Shown: positions 22,801 to 40,305 of the stretch, piece after piece | Layout of the letters: each line of letters begins with the position of its first letter | How positions within the stretch are numbered: position 1 is the first letter of the stretch | NCBI GenBank assembly: GCA_020466095.1 | Contig: CM035807.1 | Location: 99,320,785 to 99,384,784, forward strand | Reading direction: 5' to 3' | Origin: Chlorops oryzae | Lineage: Eukaryota; Arthropoda; Insecta; Diptera; Chloropidae | DNA: 64,000 nt | Notes under the pieces: generated by a model | What the model saw: only the letters and a program-made list of their open reading frames with translations | Databases searched by the model: none | Told to the model about the DNA's origin: nothing | Program-made: the position numbers and the translations under genes

Positions 22801-25490
22801 GGTGATTATTTTTTATTAGAAAAGAAAAGGGCTAGTTTAGTTCCCATTGAAAATATTTCACGATTTGCATTATCTATGGTTTTAGAAACATTAAGTCTCA
22901 GGGCCAATATTACCAAACATATTTATTTTAAAAATTTTTTTTTATTAAAATAAAAAGTTCATTTCCAATATCGCAATTTTTTAGATAAGTATAGAAATGT
23001 ATGGCATCACCGTCTACTGCCTTGGTCTGTGAGTACATTTAACATCTGATTACATTGTTATTTTCAAAAATAGAGTCCATTAATATTCCTTCTATTATTG
23101 CTTAGTATTTACTCTAAACTGCTATCTGTCCTCCGGTTCCAAAACTTTCAAGTCCATTCTTTCTCTTTTTGCTATTTCCGTAAATGGGAATTCTTAGAAC
23201 GTGCCGGCATAGCTTTGTGCCTTTATTTCTTTCCTCTTTTTAATTATAACAAAAAAATTGATGGCTGACGGTGTGGAAACATTTATGCTTAATCCTAAAC
23301 GGAACTTTGTAGCTGAACTTTATAAGTTTAATAATTTTGAAATGAAAGAATGAAAAGAATGAAATTTTTTCTTATGATCGTGGGATGGCCGGGGAAGGGA
23401 GGAATGGAAATGATCATTACGGGGGCAATCCCTCGCCGCGTATCTCACTTGCTTGTTGCCTAATGTCGAAGCGCTCTGACTTAATGCAGCATTGTTGGAT
23501 TTCGCATCAGAATTTTTTCATGCCATGCAGAGTAGGTCCATATGTTATGTCATAAACCTAAGCCGCTATTGTATTATTTGATTTATTGTTTATATGTATG
23601 TAGGTGCATTAGCTTTGAAAATGATGGCTCATATTAGGTAATGCTGAGGTTTAATAGCTGTTATGTCAATTGGAAAGCCTGATCATAAAGCTTTTTTGCT
23701 TTGCAGTTTGTTGAAGAATAAAAATTTCGCTTTAATCATTCATCTTAAGCTTTATGTTTCACCAAATAGATTCATGTATAAGAAACTTCTGTATATATTA
23801 AAAACAAAAAACGCTGTCTATATAATTTCTACTATTGAAACTACCACCATTTTCCTCTTTCAACTATAAAAAAAAAAAAACACCTATAAAACTCACACTG
23901 AGTTAACTAACGTCCGTTTAAGTTGATTCCTTTGTTGGTTTTATGACTTTTCCATTTGATTTCCAAATTCGAATAAAATTTCAACTTCTTCTGTTTCAAC
24001 TCTGAACCTTTGGTTTTTTTATTTTTATTTTGATTTCTTCCTCCTTTTTGTTTACCTCTTTGTTCTCTGAGTGTGGTTTGCGGTGTTTGTTGCATCTTCA
24101 TAGCTTTATGCAGGTTCGTTCCCTTGCCCATGATCTATCAATACGTTTACCTGTGGATGCTTTCAAGGGTTCACACGATGTCGGACAGCGTTTGGGTGGC
24201 GGCTATGCCGGTCTTTGTCTGGGCGATCCCGATATTGGCGAGCTAACCATATCCGAAATGAGTCCCGAGGATATACGTGCTGAGCTGAAAAGGTTGGACA
24301 TACTTACATACGTTTTGCATGCATAAGTAATTTTAAATTTCCAATATGATCTTTCATTTCAGACTGTATACGCAACTTGAAGTCTTAAAAAATAAAACCT
24401 TGCGGCAGGACAATCCGCATATCAGCAAGAGACGTGGTGGACGTAAGGCCGGTCATCGTCGATTTTCATTGCAGGCACGTATATCGGCTTTTAACGAATA
24501 AAGATACAAAAATTTGTAGAGCAGATTAAAAAAAAAAAAAAAAATTTATAATCAAAGTATATCTCATGTTAATTAAACCATGAAAATGTCGAAACTTGAA
24601 GAATTTTTAAATCCTTCGAAATTTTTTTGTCCCATAAAGTAGCTCTAAAATGATTCCTGTAAATTGTTTATAAAATTTTGTCGAAATTCAATTTTTTTTT
24701 CCATTTTTTGGTTACTTGTAAATCGTATAGAAAAAGGGAAGTAAGGATAAGGTAAGAATACCAAAGAAGATTCTTCTATATATCACTATGTATCTGTGTC
24801 TGTGCGTAGAAATTTGTTAAACTTTTTTTTTTTTTAAACAGTACCTATATCGTATGCCTTATTCCCCTAAATTCCCTTTAAAAACCAAATACAAAATCCT
24901 TCTCTCTTCACACTATCCACTTGGTCGAATTCCTTCGTAAAGCCTTGTACTATATTGGAAACAAATTCTTGAAAAATGTTATCAATTAGAATAAATGGAT
25001 TGCTTTTTATTTATATAAATACATCCTTGAGATCATCAGGCATTTGCAACGCAGTAATTCGAAGAGCAAATAGCTTTCTTTTGCATGTGCCGTCCTATCT
25101 ACTTATTAAAATAACGAAAAGCTTCGAGACTATCTCATTTACCCTAAAATCTTTCAATATGTAAATGCACTATCTTGTCTCGTAAATTGCCTCTTGTGAA
25201 ACAATCTAATATTAATTGGATTATGTGTCCTTGGAAGAGTTACGAAAAAGTATACAATATATATTTTTTTTTTAAATGAAATTTCCGAAAATTTTCAGGC
25301 TTTGAGTGCCAAACATCGCAGCAACAAACACCATCAGGATATAGAAATCACTGAAGCAGAACCATCGCGTACACCAGAAGACTCAGTGTGCAGTGTCGAA
25401 GGTCCAACGGACATCGAAATATCCGGCATATCGCAATCGATGCTCTCGCATTCAATGATATCGCATTCTGCTGTCTCCCAATCAAAGTAA
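16819..25490 (+). CDS. Class C orphan GPCR, GPR158/GPR179-like, 11 exons
   Basis: Exons: 16819-17577, 17664-17909, 18779-18954, 19023-19103, 19177-19528, 19587-19655, 19737-20138, 20229-20423, 24114-24292, 24363-24474, 25299-25490; about 920 residues. Phases agree at every joint. A long, Ala/Ser/Pro-rich N-terminus has a hydrophobic segment (residues about 40-64) that may be the signal sequence. An extracellular Cys-rich, EGF-like region (about 420-500; CICRESFYLPN, CIPCPDGCTICDQNGEC) is typical of GPR158-type receptors. Seven membrane segments follow (about 515-760), then a 160-residue cytoplasmic tail with basic (SKRRGGRK) and Ser-rich parts. Drosophila has related receptors (CG31660/smog, a Fog receptor, and CG31760); I cannot decide which is the orthologue. 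The last intron has a GC donor. Start codon is uncertain. The 3.7-kb intron after TM7 contains repeat copy B. Confidence 0.85.
20424..24113 (+). other. Large intron of the class C receptor
   Basis: Lies between the exon carrying TM6-TM7 and the first tail exon. It contains TCGATA element copy B and otherwise AT-rich sequence with poly-T tracts. I found no additional receptor exon, and the flanking exons join in phase 0. Confidence 0.6.
20890..21715 (+). mobile_element. TCGATA-array element, copy B
   Basis: The conserved core runs from about 20948 to 21300 (landmarks TACTTTGTAACCAGCACTGA, CTCTTTTCCCTTGGATATTG, GCATAGAATAAAATTTTAGC, CGCCTATAATTCTCATTTGG). It is followed by AAGCTGGAGAGCTATCGA and an ATCGATAGTTTNAATA-type array to about 21700. 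The distal module of copies A, C and D is missing, so the 3' part is truncated. It sits inside an intron of the receptor gene. Confidence 0.65.
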
Positions 25491-26060
25491 ACGTATCTGA
25501 GTTAAATCAAATTCAAGCCAAACGTCTACATATATGTATGTATGTATGTATGAACAATCGAATGCATCAAAAGCATGCTTAAATATCAAAGTAACTTTAA
25601 AGTACTTTACAAAAAAGTAACAAAAAAAAAAACTGCTTGGAAAACAATGAAAACTTTTCTTTCAATATAACAAATTTTTGATAGAAATATTTTTTTTTTT
25701 TTTTTTGGGGATAAAGAAATCAAAAACCGAAAATCAAAAACGCAAGTAAAAGGATGAAATTAAAATTAAAAATTAATATTCATATAAAAAGTAGGACACA
25801 CAATTTACTCGTAATTAAATTGAAGTATTAAGAAAAGAACTAAAAATCCCACCATTGTTCGTTAAAAGAGAGCATATTACTTTAATGTATTTTAATGACT
25901 TAAAATGCCACTCGAATTGTTGCTTTCCATATTTTGAATATAAGCTAAAGCTTATTCCATAATTCGTGTTTATCAAAAGTTGAAGATGCATCGAGTGACT
26001 GATCGGCATCGAGGATATTTTAAGTGCCGTTTTCTCAATGTCGTTTTAAATGCTCATTAC
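25491..26060 (+). other. Probable 3' UTR of the class C receptor
   Basis: AT-rich, A-tract-rich sequence directly after the receptor stop codon, with several AATAAA-like stretches. The poly(A) site cannot be fixed from sequence alone. Confidence 0.4.
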
Positions 26061-26545
26061 TAGGGCTCGGATTTTATTGACTTTTATAAATTTAAAGCAT
26101 ACTTTATGGAGCAAAAGTTTTTCTAACCAACATTTTGCGAATAAGTTTGGTGAAGTGGAACTTCCAACCGCTTTTCTTATTTCAAAAAAATGCATATTGA
26201 AGTTCAACATCGATTTGAATCTAAACTTTATGTGAGATGAACAAAATTTGTACTCCATAAAGTTTGCTTTAAATTTATAAAAGTCAATAAAAGTCATTAC
26301 CAGGGCTCGGATTTTTTGGTGACTTTTATAAATTTAAAGCATACTTAAAGGAGCAAAATTTTTTCTAACTGACATTTTACGAATAAGTTAAGCGAAGTTG
26401 AACTTCAAACCGCTTTTGTAACTTCAAAAAAATTCATATTGAAGTTAAAAATCGACTTGAATATTAACTTTGTGTGAGTTGAACAAAATTTTTACTCCTT
26501 AAAGTATGCTTTAAATTTATAAAAGTCAACAAAATCTGAGCCCTG
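26061..26545. mobile_element. Two hAT-type MITEs in tandem sharing a target duplication
   Basis: Unit 2 (26301-26545) has inverted ends CAGGGCTCGGATTTT and AAAATCTGAGCCCTG, with long inverted arms continuing into GACTTTTATAAATTTAAAGC. It is flanked on both sides by GTCATTAC (26293-26300 and 26546-26553). Unit 1 (26061-26292) is about 80% similar, starts TAGGGCTCGG after CTCATTAC, but lacks the last dozen bases of its right terminus. Eight-base duplications and CAGGG ends indicate hAT. Confidence 0.8.
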
Positions 26546-27114
26546 GTCATTACCTATAAGTTGGCCACGATTTGTCTACAGTTTCGAACCTTAATCCTCA
26601 TGAAATTTCACTGCAATGTGAATCGTTCTAGAGTTTAGGAAAACCCCATTTGAATTCAATTAATTGTCGATATTTTTATAAGACCACACGTAAAGATTAT
26701 ATTCCATGGTAACTGACAAAAAGATGACCACTTGGATGCATCCCTACTAACACTTTACGTTCCGTTTGCACTTCATTATTTCTCAACTAATTTGGTTCCG
26801 CAATTTGCTCATCTGAACAGCCATTCTCCTTCGAGTCGTGTGAGACTAGTTGTATGCCTGGAAGTATTATTAAGTTTCGCTTGTTTAAAGCCATTCTCCG
26901 TGCCATGACAATGGCTTTGGAGTAAAATGAAGCACGTAAGACGTGATTTTGAATTGGCAACAACCATGGAGAACAACCATGATTGATCAGATGAGATTTT
27001 CGGAATAGAACTCTCTCTCTCTCTGTTCTTCACATGATCAACCAATAGATCAAATAAGAAGTCGGCTAGTGCCAATGGGACTTTACACAAGAGGCTTAAT
27101 TGATAATTGGATCG

Positions 27115-27324
27115 TTTACTTTGAAAGTGGTGTAACTCCATTTATCTATTTTTCGGTTCTGAGCGGCTTTGGGGGAAAATTGAAGGCCGTGGGTTAATTC
27201 ATGTTAAGCTACCCAGTCTAAAGACTTCGCAGTTTTACTGGGTGGTGGCGGGTGCTGGGTAATGGACATGCACCACTTAATATCTCGAAATAGAAAAACG
27301 GAGTTACACCACTTTCAAAGTAGA
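27115..27324. mobile_element. Short inverted-repeat element
   Basis: Inverted ends TTTACTTTGAAAGTGGTG with TAACTCC and their complement enclose about 210 bp. The inner TATTTTTCGGTT/AATAGAAAAACG stretches extend the pairing. It looks like a MITE; no target duplication was identified. Confidence 0.65.
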
Positions 27325-29530
27325 CTGTCCAATTTTTTGTTTTTGTTTTTTCCTAAAACGCGCTCCAAAGTTACTAAGTTGCACAATAATATTGTTTGTT
27401 ATTTTAAAATCTAGCTGAATAGGTCCTAATGAACAAAAAAAAAAAAAAACAACAACCTTTAAACTATGAAACAGGAAGTCTAACTTTAAAATCTAATTAG
27501 CAATTCCGTAATCATTGAAATACCTTCGAATATAATCAGTTGTAAATTAGAGCTTATACTATTGTAATTACTATAAGAGAAACTTCTATTCTTAGCTTAA
27601 AATAATCCTTGAGTATATATTCAATTTAAATACACCTTTGATTAAATGAATATTCCAAAAACTATGTGAAATTTTACTGTCCAATCGCTTGGCCAAGTGA
27701 AGCCATTGACGATTATTCCATATTTCATTGAAAAAATATTTTCACACTGTGGCTATTGAAGACTTTTGTTGGTAACATTATTTGTAATTTGTTGAGTAAT
27801 TTTTTTTTACATTACATTTTGTACATATACAATTTCAAAAAAAAAAAAAAAAATTGTTTTTTTTGTGGCCATTAATTATTGTACACACACATATATATAC
27901 AAAAGAACATTGCTTTATTTAGCCATGTAGACATCTGTAAAATTCATTTTAGTTAGATGCGAAGTATAGCAGTTTGTATGTTATACAAATATAGTAATAC
28001 ATACAAGCATATATGTATATATATTTTTAAATATATATGCATATATAAAGAAGTTGTTTGAAGACGCAATAAAAATACATAACATGTAAAAGTACATATG
28101 TACAATAAAATAAATACTTTATTAGCTTAAGTAACAAAGGAAAAGAATGCGATAACCTAGAAAAAACAGGTATATAGTATGCTGGATTCCATTTAAAGTT
28201 TTAGCTTTGATAGTTTAAAATTATATACATACATATATATATATACACACATATATATATATATGGAAATTAAACTATAGTTGTTATTCGAAGAAAAACA
28301 AAAAATGGACATTGAAAAATAGCCAAAGTCCATAATGTCCGTTTCCATACCGCAAGCAATAATCATAGTTCCATAAGCCACGTAGTTTATATGTATGTAC
28401 TCCTATTTCAATCCATTTATAATGATTATTATTATTATTATTATTATTTCCTTGGCAAATGTACAGTTCTAGCGAAATACACAAAATTAGACTCATACAT
28501 TGCCGCTCTTGTTCAGAGCATAGGGCGAACTGGGCTTTCCCTTATGCATGCTTCCGTCTGAGATTCCGCAAAAATGGTCCATACAAAGCAATACGAACAT
28601 TTGAATATCGATGTCACCTTTCGTCTTTCGCATTTTTCATTTACAAATTCCTGCAATTTATTTGATTCCATTGGGGTATTCACAAAGGGGTCGGAAAATA
28701 GTAAAGTCGGAAGATCGGAAAATTTTATCTGCTTAAAAAGTTGTGCAAGATACAAAAGAAGTTTTAAAATTTTTTAAGAAGTCGCAATTTTCCGATTTTT
28801 CGACTTTCCAACGGTTTTAACACGCCTTTGTGAATACCCCTAATGGATTTATTTTTACCATCGTCTTCTGTTCACTTCTAATTCGTCGGTTCTCTTTATT
28901 GTAGTTTCCTAAAAAAAAAGAAATGATGAAAAAGCTTCATTTTAGTTTCTAAAGAATTAACTCATAACTATGGCTCTAACTATAGTTAGTCGATTTTTTC
29001 AAATACCATCTGCATATACATAATCAAAATAGAAATTTGCCACATAACAGTTCTTTATCATAAATGAATATAAAATGTTAAAAAAAAGAAAAAGAACAAA
29101 ATGAAAAGTGAACATTTTCAAAAAGTGTGATAAGAATTTGTTCTGAATATGAATGTAATGAATGTATATAATAATATGATTGTATATCAATGAATATATA
29201 AAGAAATATATATAACAATTATAGGTATTATTGATGAAATACTTACTTTCTTAATTCTAAGAAGTTTTTCACGCAACAAAAAAGGTAAGCAAACTCAGTG
29301 AAAAGACCCTGCAGTAATGAAGAGGTTAATTTAACAAAAAAAAAAAACGGAGTACTCTGAGGTTACTCGAAATATGACTAGTCAAACTGTAGAGTAATTT
29401 ATGTATGAGAATCGGCTAGGCCGTGAGTAGCAATAGGAGGTCTAGAAGAAGAGTACAAAAAAAATTTTAACATCTGGTACATATGGGACAATTGACCTCT
29501 AATTGACCATTTGAAGTCCGCTCGTGGAGT
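27325..29530. other. Noncoding AT-rich stretch
   Basis: Contains TATA-type microsatellites (28010-28050, 28215-28265), an ATT trinucleotide run (28423-28447) and the MITE listed separately. No gene recognised. Confidence 0.4.
28673..28840. mobile_element. MITE with GGGGTATTCACAAAGG ends
   Basis: Inverted ends GGGGTATTCACAAAGG and CCTTTGTGAATACCCC flank 168 bp, with inner inverted motifs around GGAAAATTTTATC and CGACTTTCC. No open frame that codes. The flanks (ATT on the left, TAA on the right) do not give a clear duplication. Confidence 0.65.
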
Positions 29531-29534
29531 ACTT

Positions 29535-31160
29535 AGTTGGGCACCCCAAGTCTCGATAGTCGATAGTCTGAAATATCGAAATTATCGATGGTACTATCGG
29601 AAGATATATTTTAAAATTTAAACTAATTTCATTGGTAAATTTCTAGTGATTTCAATTAAGCATATTTGAGCTGTTTAACATTTAAATATCAACCATTTGA
29701 AAGTTTTCAATTAAAAAAATTAATGGTGGTCCTTTAATAATTAAATAAAATACTGTGCTTAAGTATCCCTTCTCAGAAGCCGAATTTTAAAACCATTCTT
29801 AATCAATTCTCCATACTTTGTAACCAGCACTGACGCTAAGCAGTATTTTTGTGACTCTTTTCCTTATTCCTAATTCTTAGATATTGAAAGAAATTCCTTT
29901 ATTTCTGTTTTCTTTAGAATATTTATCTGCAAAAATCCCTTGTAAACATTTGAAGTGAGTTTTTGTGAAAGGCAAAATCGAAAAAATCCTTCAAAACGGA
30001 AAAAACGCCTCGTTCTGGCATCAGTGCATAGAATAAAATTTTCGCATGACGCCTACAATTCTCATTTGGTTTGAAAAATGGGACACTTAAGAGTCGCCGA
30101 ATTTCTGAAGATTTTGGACGACGTGATGAAGCAGGAAGCTGTGTAAGTTGTAATCATCGTCACCATGACCTTCATCATCACCGTCACCGTCATCATCAAC
30201 ACCATCGTCATCATCATCACCATTACCGTCATCATCATCATAACCATCATCACCAACAACATCATCACCAAGCTCACCATCATCATCACCATCTTCAACA
30301 CCATAATCATCACCATCATCATCACCATCATCATCACCATCATCACCAACCTCACCATCAACACCATCGTCACACATCAATCACCATCTCATCAACCACC
30401 ATCATCACACCTCACATCATCATCACCACTACCATCATCATCACCACTCACACACACACTCTCACACCATCATCATCACCAACCATCACCACATCCATCA
30501 TACACCTACACATCATCACATCACCATCATCATCACCAATCATCATCAACCACCATCATCAATCACCAACCTCACCATCATCATCACAACTCCATCATCA
30601 TCCATCACCATCATCATCACATCAACCATCATCACCACTTCACCATCATCACAATCACCATCACACATCATCACCACCATCATAATCACCATCGTCATCA
30701 TCAACACCATCATCATCACTAACCTCACCATCATCATCACCAACCTCACCATCATCATCACCAACCTTACCATCATCATCACCAACCTCACCATCATCCA
30801 TCATCCAATCTACAATACCATCATCACCAACTCACATCATCATCACCAACTCACCATCATCATAATCACCATCAATCAATCATCATCACCAACTTCACCA
30901 TCATCACGAACCTCACCATAATCATCACAATCATCATAACCATCATAACCATCATCATAATCATCATCACCATCACCTAAATTAAGGCATTTTTAGGAAT
31001 CTGTCCATTTCAAAAAGAAGAAAGCCCTCTGTCACCGCCAGCACCACCTTTCCAATGCTAAAGTAAATGTCCATGAATCAAAACTATCGATATTCTTCAA
31101 AACCCATCGATGTTTTCGATAGTTTGAAACCATCGATAGTGCTATGGATCGTTTCTCCAG
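29535..31160 (+). mobile_element. TCGATA element, copy C, with a TCATCACCA array
   Basis: Starts in TCGATAGTCGATAGTCTGAA, with the conserved core at about 29775-30150. In place of the ATCGATA array it has about 820 bp of trinucleotide-based repeats (variants of CATCATCACCA, 30155-30975). Then comes the distal module (AAGGCATTTTTAGGAATCTG, GCCCTCTGTCACCGCCAGCA), several TATCGATAG motifs and a terminal TTTCTCCAGCTCT that is the inverse of the AGAGCTGGAGAA motif at the start of copies A and D. His-rich and Met-rich open frames across the array are artefacts of the repeat. Confidence 0.7.
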
Positions 31161-31230
31161 CTCTGGCAAGGTGTGGTGGGGCCTTACTCTGTATTGCGAT
31201 GCGATACGCAAATCGATGCGATAGCTTATT

Positions 31231-31315
31231 TCGCCTGAGCCGGGAATCGAACCTCGGACCCAGGGATCAAGAACATAGCACGCATCCCCTACGCTATCCC
31301 AGAGCTACCTCTCGT
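31231..31315 (-). repeat. tRNA-like SINE head, minus strand
   Basis: On the minus strand: GAGGTAGCTCTGGGATAGCG (A box), then GAGGTTCGATTCCCGGC (B box) about 50 bp later. The extra length between boxes suggests a variable-arm type tRNA ancestor, but stem pairing is weak. It sits about 70 bp beyond the end of element copy C. Confidence 0.55.
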
Positions 31316-31319
31316 CATG

Positions 31320-33405
31320 TAACGTCAAACAAATTGGAAAAATTAACTCTCGATAAAAGAAAGTCTTTACAAATGCATATGATTTCGATGGGGCCGTAGT
31401 TTGAGTGCCAGGCTCCAATATCTTAGCCTGTAAAAATTGCGTAAATTTTTGAAGTATGTAAAGGCCTTCTCCTTTGAGAGGCAGAGAGGAGGAGAAGCTC
31501 TAAACCCATACAAAAGTAACAACAGCATAAGAAATTTACTTCGCTGATTTTATTATTGCTCATTTTTCTAATTTTGGCATAGATTTTCATTAACGTTGTA
31601 CGTGTCGGACTTTTAAAACTGCTTTTTACATTTCTTTAGAATATTCTTTGACAAAGCGCATTAGGCATAGAACAATTTCACGCACTTAATTCATATCTAA
31701 TTTAGTTGAATTTTACATTTACTCATACATGATTTTTCATAATTATAAATGTACAATATGTGATATTTTTCAAAGCTTTTCTTTTCTTGTTTTCATATAA
31801 AATTAATTCGACTTTTAAAATGTAATAAAAAAAATTTATTTATAAAAGCGTAGTTATATAAATTCTAACATTAAATTTTACTCTGCATTTAAAAAAAATA
31901 TATAAATTACCTTTTTTTTTCTTTATAATTGCAAGTTGAAAGTTTACATTTTTACAGTAAGTGTACTAAAAAAAATTGTTCATTTTTTGAAAAAGTTAAA
32001 ATAACTTTCAGTTTTTATTAGCAAAAAAAAAAAAATGAATTCATTAGTTAAAAACATATTTGTTCGTTTTAAAAAGCTTCATATAATTTGGAACTTCAAA
32101 AATGCAATAATTCTTATATCGAAATAATAAATTAAAAACCAAAATAGGGAACAACAACAACTCTACAATTTAGCATAACAAACTAAAACAAAATTTTATA
32201 CATAGGGTTTTTTAAATCCAACTGAGATCTAGATAAACTAAACATCAAAAAGAGAATTTCAAAGCAGTCATAACTGAGATTTTTCCACCAAAATGCCTTT
32301 CATAAGGAACTTAAAGTGACCTTAAATTAAGTTTAAAATTTTCGTTTAGTGATTTTCTTTTTTAGTTCTCAATACCATCCGATATTGATCCTTATGTTAC
32401 AATGTTACTGCGTAAGAGTATTATGAAAACTCAATCACGAAAGTGTTCTTTAAAAAAAGGTTACCAAAAGTATCAAAGAAAAAAAAAAAAATAAACGCAA
32501 AAATTGTTCTTGTGGCGCCTCTGTGAACGACACCTATCAGGCTCATCGATTGGGTTTAATTTTTTTTTTTTTTGGCTAGGAAGCTCATTTAATGAGAACA
32601 ATGAATTCAGAAAAATATTTGCATATAGGAAAATAATATGAAGTCGTATATTTTCCATTTAAAACTGTGAGTCGCACATATTCGAGCAATTGAATTGAGT
32701 CAAAAGTGATTTTACAACCTACTATTACTATAAAATATAAAGATTAAAAAAGTGAATTTAATAAATTTTTTAAATTTTGAAATTATTCTTTTAAAAAAGT
32801 ACAATACTTCAAGACAAATTCTATGAAAAGTGCTTAAAAGCGCTTTTGTTTGCTGAAAATCCTTTCGGAAATATCTCTCTCGCGTCGTTTCAAGCCCAAG
32901 CTTCCGTATTGCTTGTGGCACCATAATTTAAAAGAAAAATCACACATGATCGAAAAACAAAAAAAAAAATAAATAAATAAAAACATGCGTTAGTATAAAA
33001 ATTATCAAATATCGACATGTTAAAAAGGAAAAATATGTATAACAAACATCATGCAATAGAATTAATCTAACAATTATAAAAATATTAAAGCATTATTTCT
33101 GTATAAATAAATGAATTTCATTTTCAAAAAATTAGTTTTTTTAATCTTAGTAACTATGTTTAGTGGCTCTAACTCTTATATGACTAAAAAAAAAAAAACT
33201 GTTTTCTTATTCCTTCGCGTTCGCCACATGAGTTCGAGTTTTTTTTTTTTTTTTTTTTTTGACAACTATAAATTAAGTTCGCACTTAATCTATGCGATAA
33301 TCTTTGTTTTTATCTCACTGTAATTTTTATAAGTTTTTGGTAGCGTATTTCGTTTCATTTTTAGGCGGGCAGTTCTTCACGACGGTTTCTGCCTTGAGGC
33401 CTTCC
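31320..33405. other. AT-rich stretch, probably the zinc-finger gene's 3' UTR and flank
   Basis: No coding sequence recognised. The zinc-finger gene ends at 33406 on the minus strand, so its 3' UTR should lie here. Minus-strand AATAAA signals (TTTATT on the plus strand) occur at several places, for example near 31837. Confidence 0.4.
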
Positions 33406-38967
<5,562 letters not shown>

Positions 38968-39302
38968 GGCTTTTTTCTTTTAAGATCGCTCAGATAAGCA
39001 GCAAATATAGCAGGCGCGAGCTTTTGCGTGGCGCAATTAGTAAATTTACTATGGGCGTTAATAAGCACCTATGGATTCAGAATTAGAAAAAGCAAAATTA
39101 TGAAATCTCCTTTAATCGTTAAGAATACAATGTTGATGGTAGTTTCATGCAATACTGATAGCTCCATTAATAAAAATCATACACACGATGAAGGATTGGG
39201 CAAAAGCATATATTAGGAGCTATTAGAATGTATGGATGTAGATGATTTTTGGAAGAACGTTCCTCAATCAAATCTGAAGTTTGAAGTTTTTTTGATTTTC
39301 AG

Positions 39303-39405
39303 ACTCCGTGCTTCAAATGTTGTTGTTAAATTTGTTACAAATACAACAAAAGAGTCTAGTGCAACATTGCATCAACGTCTGGTGAAAATTGGCTTCGAAG
39401 TGGAG
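39303..39405 (+). pseudogene. Single-exon fragment of an HDHD2/LHPP-like HAD phosphatase
   Basis: After a polypyrimidine-AG (TTTGATTTTCAG) the frame reads LRASNVVVKFVTNTTKESS followed by ATLHQRLVKIGFEVE. This matches the VKFVTNTTK motif II region of the HDHD2/LHPP group of HAD-type phosphatases (Drosophila CG17294 type), where the Thr-Asn of TNTT binds phosphate. The match stops abruptly at a low-complexity GTGAAAATT repeat. The N-terminal catalytic DLSGTLH exon and all later exons are absent nearby. Retention of an intron acceptor suggests a DNA-level partial duplication rather than a retrocopy. Confidence 0.65.
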
Positions 39406-39485
39406 AGATCAGTGAAAAATTGTGAAAATTTGAAAAATTGTGAAAATTGTGAAAAATTGTGAAAATTTGAAAATTGTGAACGCAA
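39406..39485 (+). repeat. Short GTGAAAATT tandem repeat
   Basis: About 65 bp of near-repeats of TTGTGAAAATTTGAAAA directly truncating the HAD phosphatase fragment. A chance open frame continues through it. Confidence 0.6.
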
Positions 39486-40305
39486 ATACGACGGAAGCTC
39501 CGTCATACAACGTACTCTGCTCATACAACGTACTCCCAACGGAGCTCCACCAACAAAGTATATGTAAAAAGTATTTACTGAAGACTACGCGATCAATTCG
39601 CAATCAAACCAGTTCATATCACTCATAAGAAGACAGAGCTTCCATAAGATCATGGAAGAGGAAAGGAATGTTTTTCAAAACTTTCCAAAACCGCACGCAG
39701 ATGATAATTTTCAAATTCTCACAACTCTCACAACTCCCATAGAACGTACACAATTTTCAAATACTTCTGGAGCGAGTCTTCCGCAATCGAAAGTTTGCTG
39801 GGTAGCCTCTAGTTGCTAGCATTTATTTTTAAATTTCTCTTTGAAGCTGATAATACGAAGCATATAAATAAAACAAGAAACAACGACATTCTCTGAAGCT
39901 TACCAAGTAATTACCACGAACTCCAATTCTTTGCTCATCTAATCTTGCTTGCGAAAACGATGTGCTAATTATTCCGCATCGTTCCCAATACGTACAAACA
40001 ACATTGAAAGATGAAAAATGCAAATTAAGAAAAATATATACCCCGCAAAACAAACACTGCCGTCGAAATGATTTTTTCCCGTACGAAATCGCAATGCAAC
40101 TCTGAAATCGCTGCGGGGAAGTGAAATTCTCAACAAACCTAGTTGCGGGGAGTGGAAGGCTATGACAAGCTAGCGGCGGCAGAACAAATTCTCATACCAA
40201 CCTGGTGGCGGCAGAGTTACTGGCAGAGGAATATATTTGTTGTTTTTTCACGATTCTTCTTATCGTGCGATATCTTTGTTTTTGACATTCGCTGCCAGTT
40301 GCCAG
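39486..40305. other. Noncoding stretch between the zinc-finger and TXNDC17 genes
   Basis: Contains a duplicated CATACAACGTACTC motif (39500-39535) and imperfect direct repeats of (T)TGCGGGGA(A)GTG and GCGGCAGA (40105-40215). No gene recognised. The zinc-finger gene's promoter should lie somewhere in 38968-40300. Confidence 0.35.

Noticed and set aside
30071..30797. Long His-rich and Met-rich open frames on both strands
   Set aside because: They lie entirely in the TCATCACCA-type array of element copy C. Trinucleotide-based repeats stay open in several frames without coding for anything.
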